Positions 40,864 through 49,224 of a stretch of 64,000 bases of DNA are shown one piece after another; position 1 is the first letter of the stretch, and each line of letters starts with the position of its first letter. Made by a program: the position numbers and the translations under genes. The stretch lies in the NCBI GenBank assembly GCA_963757335.1, contig CAVWRJ010000025.1, positions 62,001 to 126,000 of the forward strand, in the 5' to 3' direction. A model generated the notes under the pieces. It was not told the DNA's origin, ran no database searches, and saw only the letters and a program-made list of their open reading frames with translations. This DNA comes from DASQPA01 sp963757335 (GTDB lineage: Bacteria > Acidobacteriota > Thermoanaerobaculia > Multivoradales > UBA5704).

Positions 40864-41130
40864 ATGGCCGACTGTACGCACCTGGATCAGATCCACGACG
40901 TGAGCCCGAACAGCGACGGTTGCGAGGAGTGCCTGAAGATGGGGGACACCTGGGTCCACCTGCGGCTCTGCCTCACCTGCGGCCACGTCGGCTGCTGCGA
41001 CTCGTCGAAGAACAAGCACGCAACCAAGCACTTCCACCAGAGCCGCCATCCGATCATCCAGTCGATCGAGCCGGGCGACGACTGGGCGTGGTGCTATGTG
41101 GACGAGGTGTTCCTGGAGGCGGAGGGGTAG
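40864..41130 (+). CDS. UBP-type zinc-finger protein
   Basis: An 88-residue protein that is a single UBP zinc finger: DGCEECLKMGDTWVHLRLCLTCGHVGCCDSS then HATKHFHQSRHPI (the C and H ligands in order), ending with DEVFLEAEG. AAGGAGG lies 6 bases before ATG 40864. In eukaryotes this fold binds the C-terminus of ubiquitin; bacterial stand-alone versions are common but their ligand is unknown. Copy C of the structured repeat lies directly upstream. Confidence 0.92.
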   Translation: MADCTHLDQIHDVSPNSDGCEECLKMGDTWVHLRLCLTCGHVGCCDSSKNKHATKHFHQSRHPIIQSIEPGDDWAWCYVDEVFLEAEG

Positions 41131-41231
41131 GCGGAGTCGCCGCAGGGGGTGCTCTTTACCGATTCTGGAATCGCGCTTTCTGCGAACCCGAGTGAGAGGG
41201 GAGCGTCGGTGCTCGGGGGCCGAGCTACGCG

Positions 41232-41579
41232 CTACGCGGTCCCCGGCTCGGCGATCTTCGGCCGCCACCGGGAGGAGGCCTTGCGCAACTCGGCAATCTC
41301 CTTCCAGTAGCCTTCGAGCGCCTCCCGGCCTGTGTTGGTCAAGCGAATCATGGTGTAGGGCTTCTTGGCGATGAACCGCTTCTCGATCCCGACCAACCCC
41401 GCACCCTCCAGCTTGGCGAGATGGGACGAGAGGTTCCCCTTGGTAAGGCCGGTAATCCGCTGCAGAAAGAGGAAGTCGGCGCTCTGGCAGGCCAAGAGGG
41501 CCGAGAGGATAGCGAGCCGGGTCGGCTCGTGGATCAAGCGGTCCAGGTTCGCGAGCTGCTCGAAAGGTGTGGAGCTCAT
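41232..41579 (-). CDS. Winged-helix transcriptional regulator
   Basis: A 115-residue regulator of the ArsR/MarR-like winged-helix group: LDRLIHEPTRLAILSALLACQSADFLFLQRITGL, then TKGNLSSHLAKLEGAGLVGIEK (recognition helix) and wing residues PYTMIRLTNTGREALEGYW. Its ATG overlaps the stop of the membrane protein gene by 4 bases. It probably controls that operon through the TTTGCATYGCAAA palindrome at its head, and perhaps the similar site at 7,962. Confidence 0.9.
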   Translation of the reverse strand: MSSTPFEQLANLDRLIHEPTRLAILSALLACQSADFLFLQRITGLTKGNLSSHLAKLEGAGLVGIEKRFIAKKPYTMIRLTNTGREALEGYWKEIAELRKASSRWRPKIAEPGTA

Positions 41580-42292
41580 TGCCCTCCCTCCACCGTCTCC
41601 GCGCTCTCGAGCTCGGCCGACGGGACCTCAGCGTGGCCCAGGACCGCGACGAGCTGCCGGTGATCGAGCAGGCCGACGATAGCGCAGGCAGTGCCACAGA
41701 CGATCAAACTTATGTCCCGGTTCCCCACCAGTGGTGGAAGGAAGGGTTGGAATGTCGCAATCGCCAGAAGGCTGACGCCTAAGGCCAAACGATCCAACTG
41801 CGGCCTGTAGAGCCCCATTACGATCCAAGCCAGCCCGAACTGGGCATAGTTATTCGCCCCCTGCTGGAAGCGCAGGAGATCGCTGATCACAGCAGTCAGC
41901 AGGAGTAGCGGCAAGAACGTGACATGAGCGCGTTTCTGCGTGACTATACCGAACCTTTCGCGATAGTAATTTTTCATGATGAACATCACAGGAATGAACC
42001 CGTATACCAAGACGAGATCCGCCAGAGCAGAGATGTAGAAAACCCAGTCGAGGAGCCAGTTAGGTGGGATGAGCCCGGAATGTCTCATCACGCCGTGTGA
42101 CTTTAGGCTGAGGTCATGCAGGTAGTCCCCATATCTGGCGTCGCCGTTCGAAAGCCCGTACATCAAGACCGCCAACCCCGTCCACAAGGTCCGAAAACCC
42201 CTGAGGTCGTTGAAATTGCGCGTGACGAAGCGGATCCGCTCGAGATCTTTTTCTGGATCGTTCCGGGTGGCTGATAGAAGACTAGTTTGCAT
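41576..42292 (-). CDS. Six-helix membrane protein co-transcribed with its regulator
   Basis: A 238-residue integral membrane protein with about six hydrophobic segments (FRTLWTGLAVLMYGL, LLDWVFYISALADLVLVYGFI, TFLPLLLLTAVISDLL, FGLAWIVMGLY, ALGVSLLAIATF, LIVCGTACAIVGLL). I do not recognise the family. Acidobacterial genomes often pair such proteins with a small winged-helix regulator. Transcription starts within a few bases of the ATG, so the message is probably leaderless. Confidence 0.75.
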   Translation of the reverse strand: MQTSLLSATRNDPEKDLERIRFVTRNFNDLRGFRTLWTGLAVLMYGLSNGDARYGDYLHDLSLKSHGVMRHSGLIPPNWLLDWVFYISALADLVLVYGFIPVMFIMKNYYRERFGIVTQKRAHVTFLPLLLLTAVISDLLRFQQGANNYAQFGLAWIVMGLYRPQLDRLALGVSLLAIATFQPFLPPLVGNRDISLIVCGTACAIVGLLDHRQLVAVLGHAEVPSAELESAETVEGGQ

Positions 42293-42299
42293 CGCAAAC
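42285..42299. promoter_or_regulatory. Operator GTTTGC-ATC-GCAAAC over the start codon
   Basis: Six-base arms with a 3-base centre, containing the ATG of the membrane protein gene. Its core TTTGCATCGCAAA is one base different from the palindrome at 7962-7976. It sits at the expected transcription start. Confidence 0.65.
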
Positions 42300-42301
42300 C
42301 A

Positions 42302-42330
42302 ATTCTAGGGAGCCGGGTCTCGGATGTCAA
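42302..42330 (-). promoter_or_regulatory. Strong sigma-70 promoter of the membrane protein-regulator operon
   Basis: On the minus strand TTGACA (42330-42325), 17-base spacer, TAGAAT (42307-42302). The predicted start lies 0-3 bases from the ATG at 42292, inside the operator. Confidence 0.75.
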
Positions 42331-42568
42331 CTGCCTGCGCGCGTGCGGCTGGCCGAGGGGGGAACGGAGCCGGGAGCCTTGCGGCCCTCGCCGCCAGCCC
42401 CTGGTGAGCGTCGCGAGAAGCGGCAGGGGATGATCCGGCGCCAGGCGACCATGCCGCTCGCGCGGGGGACGGTCTTCCTGGCAAGCTCGCCGGGCGGCTC
42501 TAGCACGAGCCGAAAGCCGGAGGCGTCCGCAGGGAAGACCGACAGCGGCGAAAATGGGGGCGTCACCC

Positions 42569-43810
42569 TTACCGCGGTGCGCGGTAGGGCGCCTGCGTCG
42601 AATCTCCTAGGAAGCCAACGAGACGCTTCACCCCTTCCGCGAAACGGCCGGGCTCGGGGAGGAGCGAGAGGACGAGGAAGTCCTCGCTTGGGAAGTCGAA
42701 GAAGTAGCCGGGGTGGACGAGAACCCCGGCGCGTTCGAGGAGGAGGAGGGCGAGCTCCTCGTCGGGCAGGGGGTGGGAGACGCGGAGGACGGCCGACCAT
42801 CCCCCTTCGGGAGCCAGGAGCTCGACGTTCCCGCTCCCGGCCAGGGCCGTTCGGAGGGCATCGAGGTTGGCGCGGAGCCGGCCGCGGAGGACGGCCTGGA
42901 GGCGCGGCATCAGCTCCAGGATCCCGGGGAGGGCGCGCTGGACCGGGGTCGCGAGCGAGAGATAGCTGTCGGCCACCAGCTCCAGGGTATCGACCGCCCG
43001 CCGGCGCAGAGCGGCCGGGCCGCCGACCCGGATCCAGCCCAGTTTTAAGGAGGGCAGGCCGGCGCTCTTCGACAGCCCACCCAGGGAGAAGGCGAGGGCC
43101 TCGTCACCCGCCGCGGCCGGGCCGGCGCGGCGGGTTCCGGGCTCGGGATCGGCGAGCGCGTAGTCGGCGAAGACCTCGTCCGAGACCAGGGGCAGGTCGC
43201 GGGCGGCACAGAGCGTCGCCAGGGCGTCCTGCTCCTCGACGCTCTGAAACCGTCCGAGCGGGTTTCCCGGATGGATGACGGCGAGGAGCCGGGTGCGCGG
43301 GGAGAGGTTGAATTCGACCAGCTCCGGGTCGAGCCCGAAGCGCCGCTCGGGCGAGAGGGGGAAGTGGCGGAGGACGAGCGAATCCAGGGCCGCCAGGCTG
43401 TCGAGGAGCGGGTAGGAGGGGGCGGCGGTCAGGAGCTCGTCGCCGGGGTCGGCGAAGAGCTTGAAGAGGTAGGAGTAGGACTCGCTGGTCGAGGCGGTGA
43501 GGACGAGATCGTCCGGGCTCACCGGGTCCCCAGAGGTCGAGAGGGCGGCGGCGAGCGCCTCTCGCGCTTCGAGGAGGCCGCGCGGGTGCGGCTGATAGTC
43601 GGAGGTCGCGCCGCGGCAGAGGAGCTCTGCCAGCTCGGCTTCCGGATAGGGGAGTCCTACCCGGGTCGGGTTTGTCTCCGTGAGGTCGATCGTTTCGAGC
43701 TTGCCGCCCGAGCGCTCGTCGCTCGCCCGCTTCTCGATGGCGAGAGTCCAGCGGTTCTGCGCTGCCTCCCAGGGCAGGCGGCGGGAGAGGCGGAGGCGGC
43801 GGGCGGGCAT
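42569..43810 (-). CDS. PLP-dependent aminotransferase, class I/II
   Basis: A 413-residue fold-type I enzyme. It shows DLTETNPTRVGLPYP near residue 45, LTASTSESYSYLFKLFADPGDELL, the substrate-binding VIHPGNPLGRF (usually PNNPTG), DEVFADY with the cofactor Asp region, and the Schiff-base Lys in SLGGLSKSAGLPSLKLGWI. The C-terminal lobe ends FGEGVKRLVGFL-like. The family is clear; the amino donor and product are not. It is followed on the same strand by no close gene. Confidence 0.9.
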   Translation of the reverse strand: MPARRLRLSRRLPWEAAQNRWTLAIEKRASDERSGGKLETIDLTETNPTRVGLPYPEAELAELLCRGATSDYQPHPRGLLEAREALAAALSTSGDPVSPDDLVLTASTSESYSYLFKLFADPGDELLTAAPSYPLLDSLAALDSLVLRHFPLSPERRFGLDPELVEFNLSPRTRLLAVIHPGNPLGRFQSVEEQDALATLCAARDLPLVSDEVFADYALADPEPGTRRAGPAAAGDEALAFSLGGLSKSAGLPSLKLGWIRVGGPAALRRRAVDTLELVADSYLSLATPVQRALPGILELMPRLQAVLRGRLRANLDALRTALAGSGNVELLAPEGGWSAVLRVSHPLPDEELALLLLERAGVLVHPGYFFDFPSEDFLVLSLLPEPGRFAEGVKRLVGFLGDSTQAPYRAPR

Positions 43811-43915
43811 GGGGGAGAGTGTATGCCCGGCCCGATCGGCCTGGTGCCGAATCCCGAGCCGTCGAGGTCGGTCAGGCGCCTCAGCTCCGGCAATTCCGGC
43901 TCGGCCATCCCCGAC

Positions 43916-46900
43916 CTACTGCCACGCCACCTGCGCCGGGGCGCTCGGGGAGGTGAGGGCAATCCCCTGGCGGACCTTGCCGCCGGGCACCTCGACCCGC
44001 ACCTGCCAGGCTCCGGGGGGCAGGTCGTCGAGCTCGAGCCGGCCGTCGCCGATCTCCAGGTTCTGCATGAGGAAGCCGAAGCGGAGCGAACGGTAGGGGA
44101 GGCCGTCGGCGCCGGTGATCTGGAGGCCGGCTCTCCCGGGCTTGCCCACCAGCTCGGGGACGAGGATCGTGAGCCGGGTGCGGTCGGGGAGGTCGACCGC
44201 CGGCCGCGGGCCGGGGACGTCGACCGCCACCGTGGCGGTGGCGGTGTTGCCGGCGGCGACCAGGAGGAGCCAATGACCGGTGGGAGCCTCGGAGATCCGC
44301 ACCCGGCCGCCGTCGCTCACCGGGTAGTTGCCGGCGAGGAGGACCCGGCCGGCCGGATCGAGGAGGGCCGCGGAGACCGTGGGCGGCGGGTTCCCGGTCG
44401 CGTCGCGGACGGTGAAACGGAGCCCCATGGCGGGAGTCATGGAGAGCTTGACGTCCTCCACCCCGCCGCCGGCAGCGAGGTGGACCGGCGCCTCGGCCGG
44501 CGCGTAGCCGTCCTTCCTCGCCACGACCCGGTAGTCCCCCTCGGCCCCACCCTCCACGACGAAGCCGCCGTCGGAGCCGGTCTGCACCCCGCCCAGCAGC
44601 CCGGCAATGCCCGATCCGTCCGGCTGGACCGGCTCCAGGGCGATCGTGGCCTCGGCGATGGGGCTTAAGTCGTCCGCGTCGACGACCTTGCCGCGCACCT
44701 CCGCGGCGGGGAGGTCGATCTCCACCTCGCGGTTGGCGGTGATTTCCAGGGACTCCTTGTGCAGCTGGCCGGCCGTGAAGCTCCTCACCGTGAGCTCGTA
44801 GGTCCCCGGCTGCAGCCCGTCGATCCGGAAGGCGCCCTGGGTATCGCTGCGCCCCGACCCGTGCGTCTCGACGTCGGTCCCCTGAGCGCCGACGAAGGCG
44901 CCGGGGAGCGGTTGACCGGCGCGGAGGAGGCGCCCGGAAAGCGTGAAGCCCGAGGGGAACTCGAGGTCGAGCCGCACCTCGGGGACGCCCGGCGGGAGCT
45001 GAACCTGGCCGCGCGCCGCGCGTCCGAGCAGCCCCACCATGGCGGTAACCGTCCATTCGCCGGGCGAGAGATCGCCGATCCGGTACTCTCCCCTGGGGTC
45101 GGCCTCGATCCCCAGGCTGCTCGCCGGCCTCTCGTCGGCCCGGTAGGCGAGCACCCTCACCTGGGCGAGCTGCTCCGGGGAGAGGCCGAGAATGCGGCCA
45201 GCCACGGCGCCGCCGCTCCCCAGCCGCAACTCGACGTCGCGGAGCGGAGCGTCGGCGAGCCGCACCTCCTGGGAGACCGTGGCGAAACCCTGGAGCTGGG
45301 CGGAGAGCCGATAGGCGCCGCCGCGGAGGCCGGGAAAGTGGAAGGAGCCGTCGTCGCCGCTCGCCGTCTCGTGAGGCAGGGAGTCGCCGGCCGAGAGGGC
45401 GACGCGGGCCCCGCCCAGGGGCGCTCCGGCGGCGTCCACCACCCGGCCGGCGATCTCGAGTCCGGGACCGAGCTTGAAGTCGAGCCGGTTTTCCCCCGGA
45501 CGCACGGCGAGGTCGCGGACCGTGGGTACCGCGCCCGGGAGTTCGGCGGTGAACGACTGGGGACCCGGAGGAACCGCGTCGAGGGTATAGGCGCCGTCGC
45601 CGTCGGTGCGCGTCGAGACACCCGAGGAGCTGACGAAGCTGCGGCCGTGTGCGGCGAGGCTCACCTGGGCGTCGGCGGCGGGGGTGCCGTCCGGTCCGAG
45701 GACCCGGCCGGCCACGGTCGAGCCGCGGCGGAGGACGACCCGGAGGTCGTCCCGGCTCTGGCCGGGCGCGATCTCGATGGGGAGGCTGGCGGGCAGGAAG
45801 CCCGCCGCCCGAACGGAGACGGTGAGCTTGCCGGTGGGGGCGTCGCGCAGCTCAAAATGGCCGTCGTCATCCGCCGTCACCGACGGAAACGCCGTCGACG
45901 GCGAGGTCATCAGCAGGGTGAGGGTGATCTCCCCCCGGGTGCCGATCCGCGCCGCGGGGACGGGGGCGCCAGCGTCGTCGACGACGAAGCCGGCGAGCCG
46001 CGAGGCGGGGGAGAGAGCGATCCGCAGGGGCTCGGCGAGGGGCGGTTTCACCTCGGTCACGGTGCGGGAGGCGAAGCCGTCCCGCTCGACTCGGAGCACG
46101 AAAGTCGGGCCACGGGACAGGCCGGTCACGACGAAGCGGCCGTCCGCCCCCGTGCTCGCCTCGCCGCGCTCCTGGCGGATGCCGCCGCGCTCGAGGAGGG
46201 TCTCCTGGGTCTGGACGTGGACGGCCGCCTCGGCGACCGGGCGGCCCTCGCGGTCGAGGACGATGCCGGCGATAGAGATGCCACGCCCGAGGGCGATGGC
46301 GCCGAGGTCGAAGTCTTTTTCGCCGGCCGGGATCGCGACCTGGCGCCGCGAGGCGAGGGCGAAGCCGGGGGCCTGCACGGCGAGGTCGAACTTCCCTGGC
46401 AGGAGGCCCTCGACGGCGAACTGTCCGGCGGCATCGGACCGCGTGAAATAGCGATCCGCGCCCGGGCCGCGCAACGGGTCGGCGCCGGCCGCGGCGATCT
46501 GGAACACCGCGGCGGCGACCGGCTGCCCGGCCCCGTCGACCACCCGGCCGCGGACGGTTCGCCCCCGCCTAAGGGTGAGCCGCAGGCCGGAGCGCACGGC
46601 CCGGGGCCTCAGCTCGGCGAGAGTTATCTTGGTAGGGGCGAAACCGCGGAGGGTGGCGGTGACCTCGTAGGGCTGGGCCGGGGCGAGCGGTCGCAGGGTG
46701 AAACGGCCCTCCAATCCGCTCCGCGCCCGGGCCTTCGGCGCCGTCAAGTCGAAGAGAGGGCCCGGCACAGCGGCGTTGACTAAGGCGCCCGAGAGCGGCT
46801 TTCCCGCCGCGTCGACCACCACCCCCTCGGCCACCGCGGCCGGTTCCAGGGCGAAGGTCGGACCGTGGAGAGCCCGTTCGCCGCGGGCCGGGGGGAGGGC

Positions 46901-47986
46901 GGTGAGCTCTGCCGGCAGGTGCCCGGGCGCCGCCGCGGCCAGCGCGGTCTTCCCTTCGCCCGCCGGGAGGATCGCATAGCCGCCCCGGGCGTCGGTGCGC
47001 ACCCAGGTGGTCCGGTCCCGCGGGGACCAGACCAGCGCTCCGGCCAGGGGCTGACGGTCGAGACGGTCGACGACCTGCCCGGACATCCGCTCGGGCAGCC
47101 GGGGCAGCAGGATGGCGAGGGGAGCCGCGGGGTCCGCCCCGGGCGGGGCCTCCGGCGGGAGTATTGCGGCGGTGGCGCGGCGGCCGTCGGCGGTCCAGGC
47201 GACCGGCCGGACCTTCTTGGCAGTGGCGAAGATCGTGGCCCGGCCGCCTTCGTCGGTCTGGGCGGCGGCGGGGAGATCCTGCCCGGCAGCCACGAGGGCT
47301 CCGGCCACCGGGCTGCCGTCCGCTCCACGGACGAGGACGGTCCGCGGTAGGGCCGGAGAGAGCCTCAGGAGGACCTTCTCCTCGCCCGACTCGATCTCGG
47401 TCACCGGGTAGCCCGGGGCGCTGGCGCGGATCTTCAGCCGCTCGCCCCGCACCCGCGGGAGCCGCAGCCTGCCCTCCGGCCCGGTCTCCCCGCGCCGGAT
47501 CGCCCGGTGCCAGGAATCGGTCGACTCTGGGGAGGTCGACGACTGCGCCACGACCCGGGCCGCGGGGACGGGTCGCCCCTGGCCGTCGACCACTCGGATC
47601 TCCACCCCGGCGTCCTCAGCGATCGCGGTGGTGAAGGGGGGCAGGTCCTCGGTCTCGACCAAGGGGACGAGGTCGAGCTCGAACGGCACGGCGCCGGCCG
47701 CCTCGACCCGCACCGTCCACATGCCGGCGTCGGGCACCGCGAAGGTGAAGGCGCCGGCGGCGTCGCTCGCCGCCTTCTGGGTCGGCTCCGGGGCCGGCCC
47801 ACCCCCACCGGCGATCCCCAGCCGCTGTCCCTCGAAAGCGGAAGCCAGGGGGGAAAGCGTGACCCGCGCTCCGGCGAGCGGCATGCCGTGCGCGTCGCCC
47901 ACCCAGCCGGTGATGGGGATGGGGGCGGCGAGGCAGGGAGAGGCGAGGGAGAGGGCGAGGCAGACGCCGAAGCAGAGCCGGGACAT
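43916..47986 (-). CDS. Very large secreted carboxypeptidase-regulatory-like repeat protein
   Basis: A 1,356-residue exported protein. After a signal peptide (LCFGVCLALSLASPCLAAP) come many tandem beta-sandwich modules of about 75-95 residues, each with a motif like GRVVDAAGAPLGGARVAL and ending SGDDGSFHFPGLRGGAYRLSA; at least a dozen can be counted by the repeating V-x-D-x-x-G-x-P pattern. The start is the ATG at 47986, with GGAGG 5 bases upstream, rather than the one 12 bases earlier. Such proteins sit at the cell surface in Acidobacteria and Bacteroidota; binding partners are unknown. It is upstream of no operon partner. Confidence 0.88.
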   Translation of the reverse strand: MSRLCFGVCLALSLASPCLAAPIPITGWVGDAHGMPLAGARVTLSPLASAFEGQRLGIAGGGGPAPEPTQKAASDAAGAFTFAVPDAGMWTVRVEAAGAVPFELDLVPLVETEDLPPFTTAIAEDAGVEIRVVDGQGRPVPAARVVAQSSTSPESTDSWHRAIRRGETGPEGRLRLPRVRGERLKIRASAPGYPVTEIESGEEKVLLRLSPALPRTVLVRGADGSPVAGALVAAGQDLPAAAQTDEGGRATIFATAKKVRPVAWTADGRRATAAILPPEAPPGADPAAPLAILLPRLPERMSGQVVDRLDRQPLAGALVWSPRDRTTWVRTDARGGYAILPAGEGKTALAAAAPGHLPAELTALPPARGERALHGPTFALEPAAVAEGVVVDAAGKPLSGALVNAAVPGPLFDLTAPKARARSGLEGRFTLRPLAPAQPYEVTATLRGFAPTKITLAELRPRAVRSGLRLTLRRGRTVRGRVVDGAGQPVAAAVFQIAAAGADPLRGPGADRYFTRSDAAGQFAVEGLLPGKFDLAVQAPGFALASRRQVAIPAGEKDFDLGAIALGRGISIAGIVLDREGRPVAEAAVHVQTQETLLERGGIRQERGEASTGADGRFVVTGLSRGPTFVLRVERDGFASRTVTEVKPPLAEPLRIALSPASRLAGFVVDDAGAPVPAARIGTRGEITLTLLMTSPSTAFPSVTADDDGHFELRDAPTGKLTVSVRAAGFLPASLPIEIAPGQSRDDLRVVLRRGSTVAGRVLGPDGTPAADAQVSLAAHGRSFVSSSGVSTRTDGDGAYTLDAVPPGPQSFTAELPGAVPTVRDLAVRPGENRLDFKLGPGLEIAGRVVDAAGAPLGGARVALSAGDSLPHETASGDDGSFHFPGLRGGAYRLSAQLQGFATVSQEVRLADAPLRDVELRLGSGGAVAGRILGLSPEQLAQVRVLAYRADERPASSLGIEADPRGEYRIGDLSPGEWTVTAMVGLLGRAARGQVQLPPGVPEVRLDLEFPSGFTLSGRLLRAGQPLPGAFVGAQGTDVETHGSGRSDTQGAFRIDGLQPGTYELTVRSFTAGQLHKESLEITANREVEIDLPAAEVRGKVVDADDLSPIAEATIALEPVQPDGSGIAGLLGGVQTGSDGGFVVEGGAEGDYRVVARKDGYAPAEAPVHLAAGGGVEDVKLSMTPAMGLRFTVRDATGNPPPTVSAALLDPAGRVLLAGNYPVSDGGRVRISEAPTGHWLLLVAAGNTATATVAVDVPGPRPAVDLPDRTRLTILVPELVGKPGRAGLQITGADGLPYRSLRFGFLMQNLEIGDGRLELDDLPPGAWQVRVEVPGGKVRQGIALTSPSAPAQVAWQ

Positions 47987-48113
47987 GCGATCCTCCATGT
48001 TGCGTGAAAGCTTATAGGAAACTGCCGGTTTCAGGAAAACGCCTGCCCTGTCTACGATCGGGTCCCGAGCCGGATCTCGGCCGGCTTTATCTGTCTTAGA
48101 ATGCAGTCTGATC
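47987..48113. other. Promoter-bearing intergenic stretch
   Basis: Space between the divergent repeat-protein gene and the short ORF at 48114. It is AT-richer in parts. I could not assign -35/-10 boxes with confidence and see no repeats apart from a CCGGATCTCGGCCGG-type near palindrome at about 48070-48083. Confidence 0.4.
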
Positions 48114-48374
48114 GTGCCGACGAAGCCGCCGATTCCTCAGATCCCCGCTCCCGCGCGGACGCTCGCGCCTCACGTCGCCCAGGTCCTGGGACGGCCGGCT
48201 GTGCCGTCGGGGAGCGGCAACCGTTCTCAACCGGGCTCGGTCCAGGCAAAACCGCAGAGTGGAGCCACCGGAACTCGCCTCCCGGCGGCGCACGTTCAGG
48301 CGGCGCTCGCGACGACCGTGCAGCCGAGGGCCGACCGGCGTCAGCCCGTCGCGCGACCGGATATGGGAGAATAA
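48114..48374 (+). CDS. Short ORF with a PHVQAAL-type motif, possible gene remnant
   Basis: An 86-residue ORF from a GTG: PTKPPIPQIPAPARTLAPHVAQVLGRPA, then QAKPQSGATGTRLPAAHVQAALATTVQPR. The repeated APHVAQVL / AAHVQAALATTVQPR phrase is like the Pro-rich linker repeats of large DUF4157-type secreted proteins in Acidobacteria and myxobacteria. No ribosome binding site is visible and no catalytic domain follows, so it is probably a remnant or a spurious frame. It ends 29 bases before the YHS gene. Confidence 0.35.
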   Translation: MPTKPPIPQIPAPARTLAPHVAQVLGRPAVPSGSGNRSQPGSVQAKPQSGATGTRLPAAHVQAALATTVQPRADRRQPVARPDMGE

Positions 48375-48403
48375 AGGCCCGATCGTTCAAGGAGAGACCT
48401 CGA

Positions 48404-48880
48404 ATGCAGAGAATCTACAAGCTGACCCTCGCAGCGGCCCTGCTGCTCGCCGCCGCCTTCGCCCTCCCCGCCGCCGCCAATGCCGCCGATGCCGCCAACC
48501 TGCCGATTGACAAGGACGCCCAGGGGGTCGCCATCCACGGCTACGACGCCGTGGCCTACTTCACCGCCGGCAAGCCGGTCGCGGGGAAGACCGAATTCCA
48601 CACCAGGTGGCAGGGCGCCGAGTGGCGCTTCGCGAGCGCCGAGGACCGCGACCTGTTCGTCAAGGAGCCGGAGAAGTACGCCCCCCAGTACGGCGGCCAC
48701 TGCGCCTACGGCATGGCCTTGGGCCACCTCGCCCCCAGCGACCCCAGGGCCTGGAAGGTCGTCGACGGCAAGCTCTATCTGAACTTCAACAAGGACGTCC
48801 AGAGCCAGTGGCAGAAGGACACCGCCGGGTTCATCCCCAAGGCGGACAAGAACTGGGCCGACCAGGCTCCGAAGCAGTAG
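48404..48880 (+). CDS. Exported YHS-domain protein
   Basis: A 158-residue exported protein: signal peptide (LTLAAALLLAAAFALPAAANA), then a YHS domain starting IHGYDAVAYFTAGKPVAGKTEFHTRWQGAEWRF and continuing EKYAPQYGGHCAYGMALGHLAPSDP with the conserved Cys and His. AAGGAGAG precedes ATG 48404. YHS domains are short metal-associated modules; stand-alone secreted ones have no fixed function. The signal-peptide end includes the NAADAAN patch of 9-base periodicity. Confidence 0.9.
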   Translation: MQRIYKLTLAAALLLAAAFALPAAANAADAANLPIDKDAQGVAIHGYDAVAYFTAGKPVAGKTEFHTRWQGAEWRFASAEDRDLFVKEPEKYAPQYGGHCAYGMALGHLAPSDPRAWKVVDGKLYLNFNKDVQSQWQKDTAGFIPKADKNWADQAPKQ

Positions 48881-48989
48881 GTATCGGCTCGTTGGGCTCG
48901 GCCAGACGCAGCAGCTCCTGTACACCCGACCTGCTGCCCCACCCTCTGCGCCGGGGCGCTTAGGGTAAGCCTTGGGCTAGACTGGAGGT

Positions 48990-49202
48990 ATGCAAAGGCT
49001 GATCTGCCCGAAGTGCAGCGGCGGCATGGAAGAGGGCTTCCTGGCGGACAATACCTATGGCGGACTTCTCCCCGGCCAGTGGGTCCAGGGCGAGCCCAAA
49101 AAGAGCTTTTGGGGCGGGATCACGGTACGAGGCAAGGTGAAGATCCAGATCGCGACCTACCGATGCACCGGGTGCGGGTATCTGGAGTCCTACGCGAGGT
49201 AA
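48990..49202 (+). CDS. Small zinc-ribbon protein
   Basis: A 70-residue protein with two CxxC knuckles, LICPKCSGG at the start and YRCTGCGYLESYAR at the end, separated by ~45 residues including GQWVQGEPKKSFWGG. This matches the small zinc-ribbon family annotated DUF6487. It is probably cytoplasmic; function unknown. It ends 22 bases before the DUF885 gene. Confidence 0.8.
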   Translation: MQRLICPKCSGGMEEGFLADNTYGGLLPGQWVQGEPKKSFWGGITVRGKVKIQIATYRCTGCGYLESYAR

Positions 49203-49224
49203 AGCCCCTCGCCGCGGAAAAGAG

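Noticed and set aside
39165..41195. A 676-codon plus-strand frame within the VWA gene and beyond
   Set aside because: Its sequence is Gly/Arg/Pro-rich shadow translation of the VWA reading frame.
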